In this document: positions 1 to 8,409 of the stretch, in pieces
How the letters are laid out: every line of letters begins with the position of its first letter
Numbering within the stretch: position 1 is the stretch's first letter
From: an uncultured Bacilli bacterium
Lineage (GTDB): Bacteria > Bacillota_I > Bacilli_A > RF39 > UBA660
Assembly: GCA_910584655.1 (NCBI GenBank)
Contig: CAJUBJ010000004.1
Location: 1-64,000 of the forward strand
Reading direction: 5' to 3'
Length of the DNA: 64,000 bases
Notes under the pieces: generated by a model
The model's database searches: none
Told to the model about the DNA's origin: nothing
The model's input: only the letters and a program-made list of their open reading frames with translations
Translations under genes and position numbers: made by a program

Positions 1-1
1 A

Positions 2-2497
2 AAAAAAGCAATAACAGCATCAAAGATAGCAAGCCAAGCAGCAGGAACAGCCCCAGTGGCATTAATGGCAGATGAAGCAACTAGTGGAATAAAAACGCTT
101 GAAGATGGTCAAGTACCAAAACCATCATTAGAAGCAACTCAGCCACTACCAATAATAAAGGATCAAACTATAGCTGACGAAGCAACAAGTGGAATAAAAG
201 CAATTGAAGACGGACAAGTATCAAAACCATCATTAGAAGCAACTCAGCCACTACCAATAATAAAGGATCAAACTATAGCTGACGAAGCAACAAGTGGAAT
301 AAAAGCAGTTGAAGACGGACAAGTATCAAAACCATCATTAGAAGCAACACAACCACTACCTGTAATAAAAGATCAAACAGTGGAAACCCAACTAACAAAT
401 GGATTGGAAAATATTAAAACACAATATCTAACAGGTGAAGAAGCACTAAAAAGATTACAAGAGATGGAACATAAACATAATATTTCTTTGTATGATATGA
501 ATGATACATTTAAGATTGCAGATGGAAAAATAAAATACACAGTAGCAGATATAGATAAACTAGTTCAAGAACAACTAGAATTTAAGAAATTAGCTAATCA
601 AGGAACAAAAAAATTAGCACAGTCGTCAAATGAAGAAGTCTTAAAACCATTTGGAGTAGAAGATAAAACACCAATAAAACAAACAGCAGTTCCTTCAAGT
701 CCAGTAAATTTAAAAGGAAATTATAAACCTGATTCTACAAAAATAATACCAAGCAATAAAGTATACGAATTGATTGGAAAGCTAGAAAAAAAATATAAAA
801 TTGAAGTTATAGACTTTACCGAGGCAATGGATATAATCGATGGAACAAAAAAATTAACAGAAGCTGATGTTTTTAAATTATTTCAAGATAAAACAGGTAT
901 GAGTACAGATAACATTTATGAACAATTTACTTATGCAACAAAACAAATGGAAAACGCCAAAGCTTTAGCAAAAGAAGAGTTTGATTTTCAAAACAAATTT
1001 ACAGAGCAGACAAAAAAAATCAATTCATTAGATCCACAAGCAAATCAAAAATTTGATATACTACAGCAAAAAACAAAATTAGAGAAACAACTAATGGAAA
1101 TGGCGCACGATAAAGGGTTAACATTGGATGAATATATAAAAAGTTTAAACCAATTGGAAGCAATCGACCCACAACTTCATAGTAGTTTAATGAAAAAGGC
1201 TCAAGAAATTAGTTATAAAGCATCTATGGCAGAACCTCAAGTTACACAACTTATGAAAACTCTTGAGGAAAATGGAGCAAGATTAGAAGGCTTATCACAC
1301 AGATTTAAATCTGAAGATAGTATAGCAAGAAAAATTATCTCTTGGTGTAAATATTCTGGTGTAAGTGAAAATGCTATTGATTCGTATGGCGATGCAATTA
1401 ATGACAGTCTAAGATACACATTAATTCTAAATGAAGCTACTTATAGTCAAGGAGTCTATTCAAGCTTAAAAAAATTAATGGATAATGGATATCAAGTAGA
1501 CGCTATTAACAATCTTTGGGGAAACTCTACTTATCAAGGATTAAATGTTACTTTAAAAAATAGTAATGGATTAAAAATAGAGCTTCAGTTTCACACAGAT
1601 GCTTCATATTTAACAAAAGAAAGTTATAACCATCTATATTACGAACTTGCCAGGAGCTCTGGAGCATCTCCACAAGAAAGAGAGCTTGCCAATCAAATAA
1701 TGAAATTAAATCAAACTTTAAATGTAAAGACTATAGATGATATGGTATCATTAAATCAATACGATATAATTGAAAATGCTAAGAAGTTTACTTCGTTTAC
1801 ACAACCAACTGCCAAAAAATATACTAATTATTCTGAATTTACTAGCCATTATCAATCACAAAGACAACAATGGTTGAATTCATTATCTGATAACGATAAA
1901 AAAATAATTTATGCTTATGTTGGTGAAAGTGTAGAACAAGCAGGAAATTATAAAGCTGTAAATGGACTTTTAAGAGGAACATTAATCGATACTAAGAAAA
2001 AGATAATAAGTTGGAGAGGAACAGGTGGATATTTAAATACAATGTCTTTTGCAGAATTTAAGTCAAATTATGGAATGAGCGTCTCCGATTTTGTAAAATT
2101 ACAGACACAAGCAGCAGACGATCTTAATAAAGTTATAAGTAGAATGGCTTTAGATGAAAGAACTATTTTGACTAGAGGAGTAAATTGGGATGCTTTAGGA
2201 GATTATGGAATAAAACAAGGAGACTCCGCTCAAACAATAATGAAAAAATTAACAGCTAACGGCGGAATTTATTCTGATCCAGGATTTATGAGTTCTTCAC
2301 CGGTTCCTACTTATATAACTAGTTCAAAGCCAATACAACTAGTAATGGATTGCGATGCTGGAACAAAAGTTGCCGATTTATCATATTTTAATTCCGGAGA
2401 AACAGAAGTTTTATTTGGTGCAGGTCAGAAATTTGCAGTAGAAGGTGTAACTGAAGAAAACAATCAAATACTGATACATTTAAAAACAATTAATTAG
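2..2497 (+). CDS. Polymorphic-toxin-like protein, 5' end missing: repeats + RelA/SpoT-like + ADP-ribosyltransferase
   Basis: The frame is open to the left edge, so the true start lies upstream; the in-frame GTG (56) and ATG (65) are internal and have no ribosome binding site. Counting residues from 56, the protein has three 35-residue repeats (about 5-109), then a Lys/Gln-rich helical region (about 120-400). A RelA/SpoT-like nucleotidyltransferase region follows (about 405-560). Its family marks are R416-x-K418 followed by S-I-x-x-K, an N-D-S-L-R segment, T-Y-Q-G-L-N, and I-E509-L-Q-F-H-T. The C-terminus (about 590-813) looks like an ADP-ribosyltransferase of the R-S-E class: Arg707 in LTRGV, the Ser746-Ser748 strand after DPGF, and the E782-T-E784 catalytic pair. 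Such enzymes move ADP-ribose from NAD+ to a target. A signal or secretion domain is not visible because the N-terminus is cut off. It could instead be a phage-carried effector. The ART call is firm, the RelA-like call fairly firm, and toxin status is inferred. Confidence 0.75.
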   Translation, partial: KKAITASKIASQAAGTAPVALMADEATSGIKTLEDGQVPKPSLEATQPLPIIKDQTIADEATSGIKAIEDGQVSKPSLEATQPLPIIKDQTIADEATSGIKAVEDGQVSKPSLEATQPLPVIKDQTVETQLTNGLENIKTQYLTGEEALKRLQEMEHKHNISLYDMNDTFKIADGKIKYTVADIDKLVQEQLEFKKLANQGTKKLAQSSNEEVLKPFGVEDKTPIKQTAVPSSPVNLKGNYKPDSTKIIPSNKVYELIGKLEKKYKIEVIDFTEAMDIIDGTKKLTEADVFKLFQDKTGMSTDNIYEQFTYATKQMENAKALAKEEFDFQNKFTEQTKKINSLDPQANQKFDILQQKTKLEKQLMEMAHDKGLTLDEYIKSLNQLEAIDPQLHSSLMKKAQEISYKASMAEPQVTQLMKTLEENGARLEGLSHRFKSEDSIARKIISWCKYSGVSENAIDSYGDAINDSLRYTLILNEATYSQGVYSSLKKLMDNGYQVDAINNLWGNSTYQGLNVTLKNSNGLKIELQFHTDASYLTKESYNHLYYELARSSGASPQERELANQIMKLNQTLNVKTIDDMVSLNQYDIIENAKKFTSFTQPTAKKYTNYSEFTSHYQSQRQQWLNSLSDNDKKIIYAYVGESVEQAGNYKAVNGLLRGTLIDTKKKIISWRGTGGYLNTMSFAEFKSNYGMSVSDFVKLQTQAADDLNKVISRMALDERTILTRGVNWDALGDYGIKQGDSAQTIMKKLTANGGIYSDPGFMSSSPVPTYITSSKPIQLVMDCDAGTKVADLSYFNSGETEVLFGAGQKFAVEGVTEENNQILIHLKTIN
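68..382 (+). repeat. Three tandem 105-bp coding repeats
   Basis: Units at 68-172, 173-277 and 278-382 are nearly identical and in frame, each encoding 35 residues that begin A-D-E-A-T-S-G-I-K and contain P-S-L-E-A-T-Q-P-L-P. Units 1 and 2 differ by only a few bases and unit 3 is slightly more diverged. Proline and charged residues suggest an extended linker. The near identity implies recent duplication and possible copy-number change by recombination. Confidence 0.95.
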
Positions 2498-2508
2498 AGG
2501 TGAAAAAA

Positions 2509-2913
2509 ATGGAAGAAATAAACAAAAGTCTTGAAGATAGACTAACAGCTAAACAGGGGGAATTTTTTATTCACCAAGCTGTACCAGGAGAACATACTTT
2601 TAATACAGCAGAATTTACAACTGTAAATAAAATTAAACAGTATGAACTCATAAGCGAAATAGAAGATAAAAAGCTAATTGATACAAATGATGGAAGCTTT
2701 AAATATTATATCGTCGAAAATGGATTTTTATTAAAATATCAAAAAGATACATTTTTATGTATGAAACTTGACACAGAAACAATGGAATGGATAGATAGCC
2801 CAGAATTAATTTCTATCTTCTTTGATTCAGCATTAAGATTTCAAGAACTACCAGGATTTAAGGATTTCTATCAAAATCAAGATCAAGCTAAATTAAATGG
2901 GAGGCAACTTTGA
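2509..2913 (+). CDS. Unknown 134-aa protein, candidate immunity protein
   Basis: I do not recognise this family. The ATG at 2509 is preceded by GAGGTG six bases upstream; a GTG at 2500 is part of that binding site and is not the start. The toxin-like gene stops at 2497, only 11 bases before, and the stop TGA (2911-2913) overlaps the ATG of the next gene, so the three genes look translationally linked. The protein is acidic, soluble and single-domain by eye, with no signal peptide or membrane segment. It has a Glu/Lys-rich start and a middle rich in Tyr and Phe. Small acidic proteins directly downstream of a polymorphic toxin are often immunity proteins, and that is the main reason for the proposal. 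It could equally be a chaperone or adaptor for the large protein. Confidence 0.6.
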   Translation: MEEINKSLEDRLTAKQGEFFIHQAVPGEHTFNTAEFTTVNKIKQYELISEIEDKKLIDTNDGSFKYYIVENGFLLKYQKDTFLCMKLDTETMEWIDSPELISIFFDSALRFQELPGFKDFYQNQDQAKLNGRQL

Positions 2914-3383
2914 TGATCTACACACCAATGACGAAAAAAGCAATTAAAATTATGTATGAAAAACACAAAAATCAAGTAGACAAAGCTGGAATGCCTTATG
3001 TATTACATCCTCTTCATGTTGCAGAAAATATGAAAGATGAATTAAGAACAACTGTTGCATTATTACATGATGTAGTGGAAGATACTGATATGACTATAGA
3101 GCACTTAAGTATATTAGGATTTCCTGAAGAAGTGATAAAAGCACTTGAGCTATTAACACATAATGAAGAAGTAGATTACTTTGATTATATTAAAAAAATT
3201 GGAACTAATGAAATAGCAACAGATGTAAAAATAGCTGATTTAGAACACAATAGCGATTTAACGCGTTTAAACGAAATAACTGAATGGGATTTGGAAAGAG
3301 TAGAAAAATATAGAAAAAGTATTGAGTACCTAAAAAGTATAAAGTACATAAGAGAAGAAAATGAAAAAAATCTAATGGTTTAA
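2913..3383 (+). CDS. HD-domain (p)ppGpp hydrolase-like protein (small alarmone hydrolase type)
   Basis: This 156-residue protein carries the metal-binding pattern of the RelA/SpoT hydrolase fold (MESH1-like): His32 in YVLHP, His52-Asp53 and Glu56-Asp57 in LLHDVVEDTD, and Asp109 in KIADLEHN. Family members remove pyrophosphate from ppGpp or related nucleotides with Mn2+. The length fits a hydrolase-only protein with no synthetase half. The start ATG at 2913 has GGGAGG (2899-2904) eight bases upstream and overlaps the previous stop. Its place behind a protein with a RelA/SpoT-like synthetase region suggests that it cleans up the product of that domain, as hydrolase antitoxins do in toxSAS toxin-antitoxin pairs. 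The role here is inference. A housekeeping alarmone or nucleotide hydrolase is the alternative. Confidence 0.8.
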   Translation: MIYTPMTKKAIKIMYEKHKNQVDKAGMPYVLHPLHVAENMKDELRTTVALLHDVVEDTDMTIEHLSILGFPEEVIKALELLTHNEEVDYFDYIKKIGTNEIATDVKIADLEHNSDLTRLNEITEWDLERVEKYRKSIEYLKSIKYIREENEKNLMV

Positions 3384-3395
3384 CTGTAAAATAAG

Positions 3396-3426
3396 AAAAG
3401 AGATGATTTATTTAGTCATCTCTTTT
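3396..3426. terminator. Bidirectional intrinsic terminator
   Basis: An 11-bp perfect stem (3396-3406 with 3416-3426) has A and T runs on its two sides, so it can stop the toxin-like operon from the left and murC from the right. It includes the last codons and the stop of murC. Confidence 0.85.
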
Positions 3427-4784
3427 AACTTGTTAGCAATTTTTGTAACATTACCAGCACCTAATGTTAAAACAATATCTCCATCTTTTACATTATTTTT
3501 TAATAAATTTATGATTTCTTCATGATTACCAATATGAATAGATTCTTTATTTAACAATTTCAATTCATTAATTAAATCTTCTTCGTGAATGTCAAATGTA
3601 TTAACTTCTCTAGCAGCATATATATCAGTAATAATAATATGGTCAAAATTTTTCAATGCATTAGCAAAATCCTTTAAATGTTCAGCTAATCTACTATAAG
3701 TATGAGCTTCAAATACTACCCATGACTCATTATATTTTTTATTCTTAATACCATTTACAGTTGCCATAATTTCTGTTGGATGATGTCCATAGTCATCATA
3801 AACCTTAGCACCATTTAACATACATTTATATTCTAACCTTCTAGATGCCCCATCAAATTTTAATAAAGCCTTTCCTACAGTTTTAATGTCTATTCCATAA
3901 GCATCACAAAGAGCAACACAGCATAAACTATTAAACACATTATGTATACCTGCAACTTTCAACGTGATATTTCCTTTATTTTCGCCACGATTATAAACAT
4001 CGTATGTAGCAAAACCATCATCATCAAAAGTAATGTTTTTATAAGTCCAATCTGCATTATTAGAACTACCTATACTAATAACTCTAGCTTTAGTATAATT
4101 TCTTAAATCATAACATCTTTTATCATCACGATTTAAAATTAAATACCCATCTTCTGGTAATAAAGAAACATATTTCTGAAAGCTTTTAGTAATATTATCA
4201 ATATTTCCAAAATAATCTAAATGATCATTATCAATATTTAAAACAATAGCACTTTTTTGTTTAAAATTTAAATAGCTTTCACAATACTCACAAGCTTCTA
4301 TAATAAAAAAGTCACTATTTCCAACTCTATAATTTCCATCAATAGCTTTTAAGACAGCACCAACTTGTATAGATGGATCTAAATTAGCCTCTAAAAATGA
4401 ACACGCAACCATACTAGTAGTACTAGTTTTACCATGTGTTCCAGCAATACCAATAGTATTTTTATATAGTTTCGTAATTTCTCCTAAAAACATTCCTCGT
4501 TCAACACAAGGAATATTAAGCTCCCTTGCTTTTATTAATTCAGGATTATCGTCTTTAATAGCAGCTGTATAAATTATCAAATCAACATCTTTAGTTATGT
4601 TATCTGGATTATGTCCTATATAAACTTTAATACCATTATTTTCTAACCAATCGGTTTGACTTGATTTTTGACCATCACTTCCACTAACTTCATAATTCCA
4701 ATATTTTAAAATTTCAGCAATACCACTCATACTGATACCACCAATACCAATCATATATATTCTTTTGTAATCTTTGATATTCAT
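3408..4784 (-). CDS. murC: UDP-N-acetylmuramate--L-alanine ligase
   Basis: MurC adds L-alanine to UDP-N-acetylmuramic acid, using ATP, in the cytoplasmic stage of peptidoglycan synthesis. The 458-residue protein has the N-terminal nucleotide-sugar fold with GIGGISMSG near residues 10-18. The central Mur-ligase P-loop is G-T-H-G-K-T-S-T, followed by N-x-D-x-D-H-L-D-Y and DDYGHHPTE, which are typical of MurC. The length matches the family. The ATG at 4784 has AAGGAGG (4791-4797) seven bases upstream; a further 12 codons are open but lack a binding site. It is a lone minus-strand gene that ends in a shared terminator with the toxin-like operon. Confidence 0.97.
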   Translation of the reverse strand: MNIKDYKRIYMIGIGGISMSGIAEILKYWNYEVSGSDGQKSSQTDWLENNGIKVYIGHNPDNITKDVDLIIYTAAIKDDNPELIKARELNIPCVERGMFLGEITKLYKNTIGIAGTHGKTSTTSMVACSFLEANLDPSIQVGAVLKAIDGNYRVGNSDFFIIEACEYCESYLNFKQKSAIVLNIDNDHLDYFGNIDNITKSFQKYVSLLPEDGYLILNRDDKRCYDLRNYTKARVISIGSSNNADWTYKNITFDDDGFATYDVYNRGENKGNITLKVAGIHNVFNSLCCVALCDAYGIDIKTVGKALLKFDGASRRLEYKCMLNGAKVYDDYGHHPTEIMATVNGIKNKKYNESWVVFEAHTYSRLAEHLKDFANALKNFDHIIITDIYAAREVNTFDIHEEDLINELKLLNKESIHIGNHEEIINLLKNNVKDGDIVLTLGAGNVTKIANKLKEMTK

Positions 4785-4850
4785 AAAATACCTCCTTATT
4801 AAAATGTTAAATAAATCCATGCGTTTATATATAATAACACTTTTAACAAA

Positions 4851-4859
4851 ATTATAGCA
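4851..4859 (-). promoter_or_regulatory. murC promoter, extended -10
   Basis: On the minus strand this reads TGCTATAAT, an extended -10. It would start RNA about 60 bases before the murC ATG. No good -35 box is seen at 17 bases, as is common for extended -10 promoters. The other bases of 4785-5055 show no gene. Confidence 0.6.
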
Positions 4860-5009
4860 TATAAAATATCAAGTAATTATTATTTATAATAAATTTTACG
4901 TTCTATGTTCTTTAATAATACTAATAATTATAAAAATAAAAATTAAAAAGTATGCTATAATAAGCCCCATGTAGAAACTTATCCAAGTATTTATTAATTA
5001 TTAAATATT

Positions 5010-5018
5010 TGGTATAAT
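5010..5018 (+). promoter_or_regulatory. Promoter of the rplI-dnaB operon, extended -10
   Basis: TGGTATAAT lies about 38 bases before the rplI start. The -35 region is AT-rich without a clear hexamer. It is the only good candidate between murC and rplI. Confidence 0.6.
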
Positions 5019-5055
5019 TAAATACAGACATTTTATAAAAAAGGAGTGAATAGTC

Positions 5056-5502
5056 ATGAAAGTAATTTTACTTCAAGATGTAAAAAAACAAGGAAAGAAA
5101 GATCAAATTATAGACGTTAGCGATGGATATGCTAGAAATTTCCTAATCAAAAATGGTCTAGCTGTTGCAGCTACTACTACAAGTAAAAAAATTCTTGAGA
5201 AAGAACTTGATAAAAGAAAGCAAGAAGAAAATGCTTTTATCGAAGAATGCAAATTAATTGCTGAAAAATTAAAAAATACACAGGTAGTTATAAAAGTTAA
5301 AACAGGAGAACAAGATAAAGTATTTGGTACAGTATCTTCAAAACAAATATGTGAAGAGCTAGCTAAACTTGGCATAAAAATAGATAAAAAGAAAATTAAT
5401 ATTGAATATCCTATTGATGTATTAGGAACTCATAAAGTAAAAGTAAATTTACATAAAAAAGTTGAAGGAGAAATCAACGTAATACTAAAAAAACAAAATT
5501 AA
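5056..5502 (+). CDS. rplI: 50S ribosomal protein L9
   Basis: L9 binds 23S rRNA near the L1 stalk and helps keep the reading frame. The 148-residue protein starts MKVILLQDV and has the N-terminal globular domain with DGYARNFLI near residues 23-33. A long central Lys/Glu helix and the C-terminal domain with VFGTVSS follow. This is the usual length. The start has AAGGAGTG upstream. Its place directly before dnaB (21-base gap) is the common order in Bacilli; the gdpP gene often found before it is absent here. Confidence 0.97.
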   Translation: MKVILLQDVKKQGKKDQIIDVSDGYARNFLIKNGLAVAATTTSKKILEKELDKRKQEENAFIEECKLIAEKLKNTQVVIKVKTGEQDKVFGTVSSKQICEELAKLGIKIDKKKINIEYPIDVLGTHKVKVNLHKKVEGEINVILKKQN

Positions 5503-5523
5503 CACTAAAAAGTAGGTGATAAA

Positions 5524-6882
5524 ATGCCAACAAGAAAAATGCCTCAAAATCTAGAAGCAGAAATGAGCGTGTTAGGAGTAGCTTTCCTAAATAAGAATGC
5601 TCTAACTAAAATATGTGAAGATCTTTATTCAGACATGTTTTATAGTGACGCTAATAAAAAGTTGTTTGAAGCAATAAAAAGCTGTTATGACGAAAAAATT
5701 CCTGTTGATATTACAACAGTAAAAGACGTTTTAGATAGAAAGAAGAATCTATCAGCTATTGGAGGAATTGACTATATCAGTGAGGTAATTGACTCAGTAG
5801 CAACAGCAGCTAACTTAGACTATTATATTAAAATTGTAAAAGATAAAGCAGTAATGCGTAACTTAATTGAAACAGCAACGGATATTGTTACAAATGCATA
5901 TGAAGAAGATGAAGATATAACTCATCTATTAGATAATGCTGAAAAGAAAATTCTAAATGTTGTTAAAGAAAGACAAACGAGTGACTTTATTCATATTAAA
6001 GATGCTATAGCAATTGCCCAAGAAAATTTAGAAAAATTATCTCAAAATAAGTCAGATATAACAGGAATACCAACTGGATTTTATGACTTAGATAAAGCAA
6101 CAGCAGGACTACATGCTGGTGAAATGATAATTGTAGCAGCCCGTCCAGGTATGGGAAAAACTGCATTTGCACTAAACATTGCTACATATGCCGCTCAAAA
6201 CACTAAAAAAGCAGTTGCAATATTTAACTTAGAAATGCCAGCAGAACAATTGGTAAATAGAATGCGTTCTGCTGTAGGTCAAATTGATTCTTATAAAATT
6301 CAAACAGGTCAAATGACTCATGAAGATTGGAAAAGAATAAACGAAGCAAATAGCCAATTAGCAGAAACAAATATACAGATAGTTGATGATGCTGGTATTA
6401 CCGCAGCTGAGATAAAAGCAAAATGTCGAAACCTAGCAAATAAAGAAGAAGGTCTTGGATTAGTAATAATCGACTACCTACAGCTAGTTACAAGTGGAGG
6501 TAAAAGACCTGAATCTCGTCAACAAGAAGTCTCAGATATTTCAAGATCACTAAAAACAATGGCGATGGAATTAAAAGTCCCAGTAATAGCATTAGCACAA
6601 TTATCACGTAGTGCAGAGAAAAGAGAAAATAATCAGCCAATGCTTGCAGACCTACGTGAATCTGGATCTATTGAACAAGATGCTGATATGGTATTATTTA
6701 TAAACAGAAACGATTATTATAAAGCAAAAGAACAATTAGATTCACAAAAGAATGTTGTAGCTGATGTAATAATAGCAAAACATCGTAAAGGATCAACTGG
6801 TAAATTCCAACTTTTATTTGAGTTAAATATGAGTAATTTTAGAAATTATCTAGCAACAGAAAATGGTGACATAGATGAATAA
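5524..6882 (+). CDS. dnaB: Replicative DNA helicase
   Basis: This hexameric helicase unwinds DNA ahead of the replication fork, moving 5' to 3' on the lagging strand. The 452-residue protein has the N-terminal DnaB domain with the opening PQNLEAEMSVLG, then the RecA-like motor. The P-loop is in RPGMGKTAF (about residues 206-215), and Walker B is V-I-I-D-Y-L-Q-L. The C-terminal RESGSIEQDAD and RKGSTG stretches are typical. The Bacillus name is dnaC. The start follows AGGTGAT. The next gene starts at 6875, inside the last eight bases, so the cell-wall hydrolase behind it is probably co-transcribed. Confidence 0.97.
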   Translation: MPTRKMPQNLEAEMSVLGVAFLNKNALTKICEDLYSDMFYSDANKKLFEAIKSCYDEKIPVDITTVKDVLDRKKNLSAIGGIDYISEVIDSVATAANLDYYIKIVKDKAVMRNLIETATDIVTNAYEEDEDITHLLDNAEKKILNVVKERQTSDFIHIKDAIAIAQENLEKLSQNKSDITGIPTGFYDLDKATAGLHAGEMIIVAARPGMGKTAFALNIATYAAQNTKKAVAIFNLEMPAEQLVNRMRSAVGQIDSYKIQTGQMTHEDWKRINEANSQLAETNIQIVDDAGITAAEIKAKCRNLANKEEGLGLVIIDYLQLVTSGGKRPESRQQEVSDISRSLKTMAMELKVPVIALAQLSRSAEKRENNQPMLADLRESGSIEQDADMVLFINRNDYYKAKEQLDSQKNVVADVIIAKHRKGSTGKFQLLFELNMSNFRNYLATENGDIDE

Positions 6883-8386
6883 AGCAAAAAGTATAATAGT
6901 ATGTTCTTTATTTTTACTCTTATCTACAATATTGCTTACCATAGGTTTTTTTACTGAAGAAACTTATTCATATCCAACTTCAATATATCAAGTATATCTT
7001 GATGGAAATAAAATTGGATTAATTAATTCAAAAGATGACTTATATAGTTTAATAAATAAAGAACAAGTTGAAATAAAAAATGAATATAAAGTAGACCAGG
7101 TTTATCCTCCAAAAGGATTTCAAATTGTTAAAAAAAACACCTATGATGAAAACCTGACTTCTATAGAAGATATCTACAATATTATAAAAGAAGATAAAGC
7201 TTTTACAGTTAAAGGTTACACTATAACAATAAAAAGTTCTGAAGAAGGTGTTGAGCCATTATATATTTATGTTTTAGATGAAGCTGTATTCAAAAAAGCT
7301 TTAGAAAATATTGTTACTACTTTTATTGGAGAAGAAAGATATGAACAATATAAAACTAATACTCAATCAGAAATCGTTGATGTAGGATATATAATAGAAA
7401 AAATGTATTTTAAAGAAAGTATTACTATAAAAGAATCATATATAAGTTCAGAAGAAAAAATTTATACAGATGTAAATGAACTAACGAAACGTTTACTGTT
7501 TAACGAAAACACGTCTGTAAAAGAATATACAGTAGTACAAGGAGATACAATAGAAAAAATAGCAAACGATAACGAATTAAATGTTAATGAATTATTATTA
7601 GTTAATGATGATATTGAAAGTGAAGATACGCTTCTAGCAATTGGTCAAAAAATAAACGTTTCTTTAATTAATCCAATGTTAAAGTTAGTATATGAAGAAC
7701 TTGTAGTTTCAGATGTTAAAGAATATTATCAAACAGAATATCGTGATGATCCAACTCAATATATTGGGTATAAAAAAGTTCAAACAGCTGGAGAAGACGG
7801 AATTAAAAGAGTAACACTACGTTTACAATTTATTAATGGTGATCAAAGCTCTGAAGTTGGATTCAACAACAATGTTCCAGACAAAATCATTAAACCAGTA
7901 GTCAATGAAGTAATTGTTAGAGGAACTAAACAAAATCCTATACCAGGTAGTCAAGTAATAATAATTAATAATAACTCTAACTGGTCTTGGCCAACAGATT
8001 CAACATTCTATACTTCTTCAAGTTTTGGCTGGAGAACATTAAATGGAATAAGAGAATATCATGATGGATTAGATATCCCACGTCCAGCAGGAGCACCAAT
8101 ATATTCAGCTTTAGATGGTGTGGTAATAAATGCAGGTTGGGGCGGATATGCAGGTTCCGCTGCAGGATATAACGTTGTAGTACAACATGAAAATGGGTAT
8201 ACAACAGTTTATGCCCACTGTTCAAAAATATATGTAAAAAATGGACAAAGTGTTAAAAGAGGACAAACAATAGCAGCTGTTGGACAAACAGGAAGAGCTT
8301 TTGGTAATCACTTACACTTTGGAGTATTTGTCGGCGTACCATATTCAAATGGTAAAGGAATAAATCCGCTACAATTTTACAAATAA
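6875..8386 (+). CDS. Membrane-anchored LysM-G5-M23 peptidoglycan hydrolase (copy 1)
   Basis: This 503-residue wall hydrolase has an N-terminal signal-anchor (about residues 7-24) and a long extracellular part. A LysM motif lies at about 216-262 (YTVVQGDTIEKIA), a G5 domain at about 270-352 and an M23 endopeptidase domain at about 375-503. The zinc ligands are visible as H396-D-G-L-D400 and H479-L-H481, so it looks active. M23 enzymes cut peptide cross-bridges, while LysM holds the enzyme to glycan. The gene overlaps dnaB by eight bases and is followed 23 bases later by a close paralogue. The pair clearly arose by tandem duplication. The N-terminal half is shared by both and its function is unknown. 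Confidence 0.9.
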   Translation: MNKAKSIIVCSLFLLLSTILLTIGFFTEETYSYPTSIYQVYLDGNKIGLINSKDDLYSLINKEQVEIKNEYKVDQVYPPKGFQIVKKNTYDENLTSIEDIYNIIKEDKAFTVKGYTITIKSSEEGVEPLYIYVLDEAVFKKALENIVTTFIGEERYEQYKTNTQSEIVDVGYIIEKMYFKESITIKESYISSEEKIYTDVNELTKRLLFNENTSVKEYTVVQGDTIEKIANDNELNVNELLLVNDDIESEDTLLAIGQKINVSLINPMLKLVYEELVVSDVKEYYQTEYRDDPTQYIGYKKVQTAGEDGIKRVTLRLQFINGDQSSEVGFNNNVPDKIIKPVVNEVIVRGTKQNPIPGSQVIIINNNSNWSWPTDSTFYTSSSFGWRTLNGIREYHDGLDIPRPAGAPIYSALDGVVINAGWGGYAGSAAGYNVVVQHENGYTTVYAHCSKIYVKNGQSVKRGQTIAAVGQTGRAFGNHLHFGVFVGVPYSNGKGINPLQFYK

Positions 8387-8409
8387 AAAAATAAAGAGGA
8401 AGGTGAAAT

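Noticed and set aside
56..64. GTG at 56 as the true start of the toxin-like gene
   Set aside because: The frame continues to the window edge with sensible residues and no ribosome binding site precedes it.
68..382. Direct repeats that could suggest a CRISPR array
   Set aside because: The units are 105 bp, contiguous without spacers, in frame and coding; no cas genes are nearby.
2911..2915. TGA read as Trp (Mycoplasma code)
   Set aside because: TGA ends several genes at expected places (134-aa gene, ftsX, walJ, tpiA) and Trp is coded by TGG, so the standard bacterial code applies.
4785..5055. Small RNA or gene between murC and rplI
   Set aside because: Only the two divergent promoters are supported; the rest is AT-rich with no structured or coding signal.
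5056..6882. rplI-dnaB region as a replication origin
   Set aside because: No dnaA, dnaN or cluster of DnaA boxes is seen; this gene pair can lie away from the origin.
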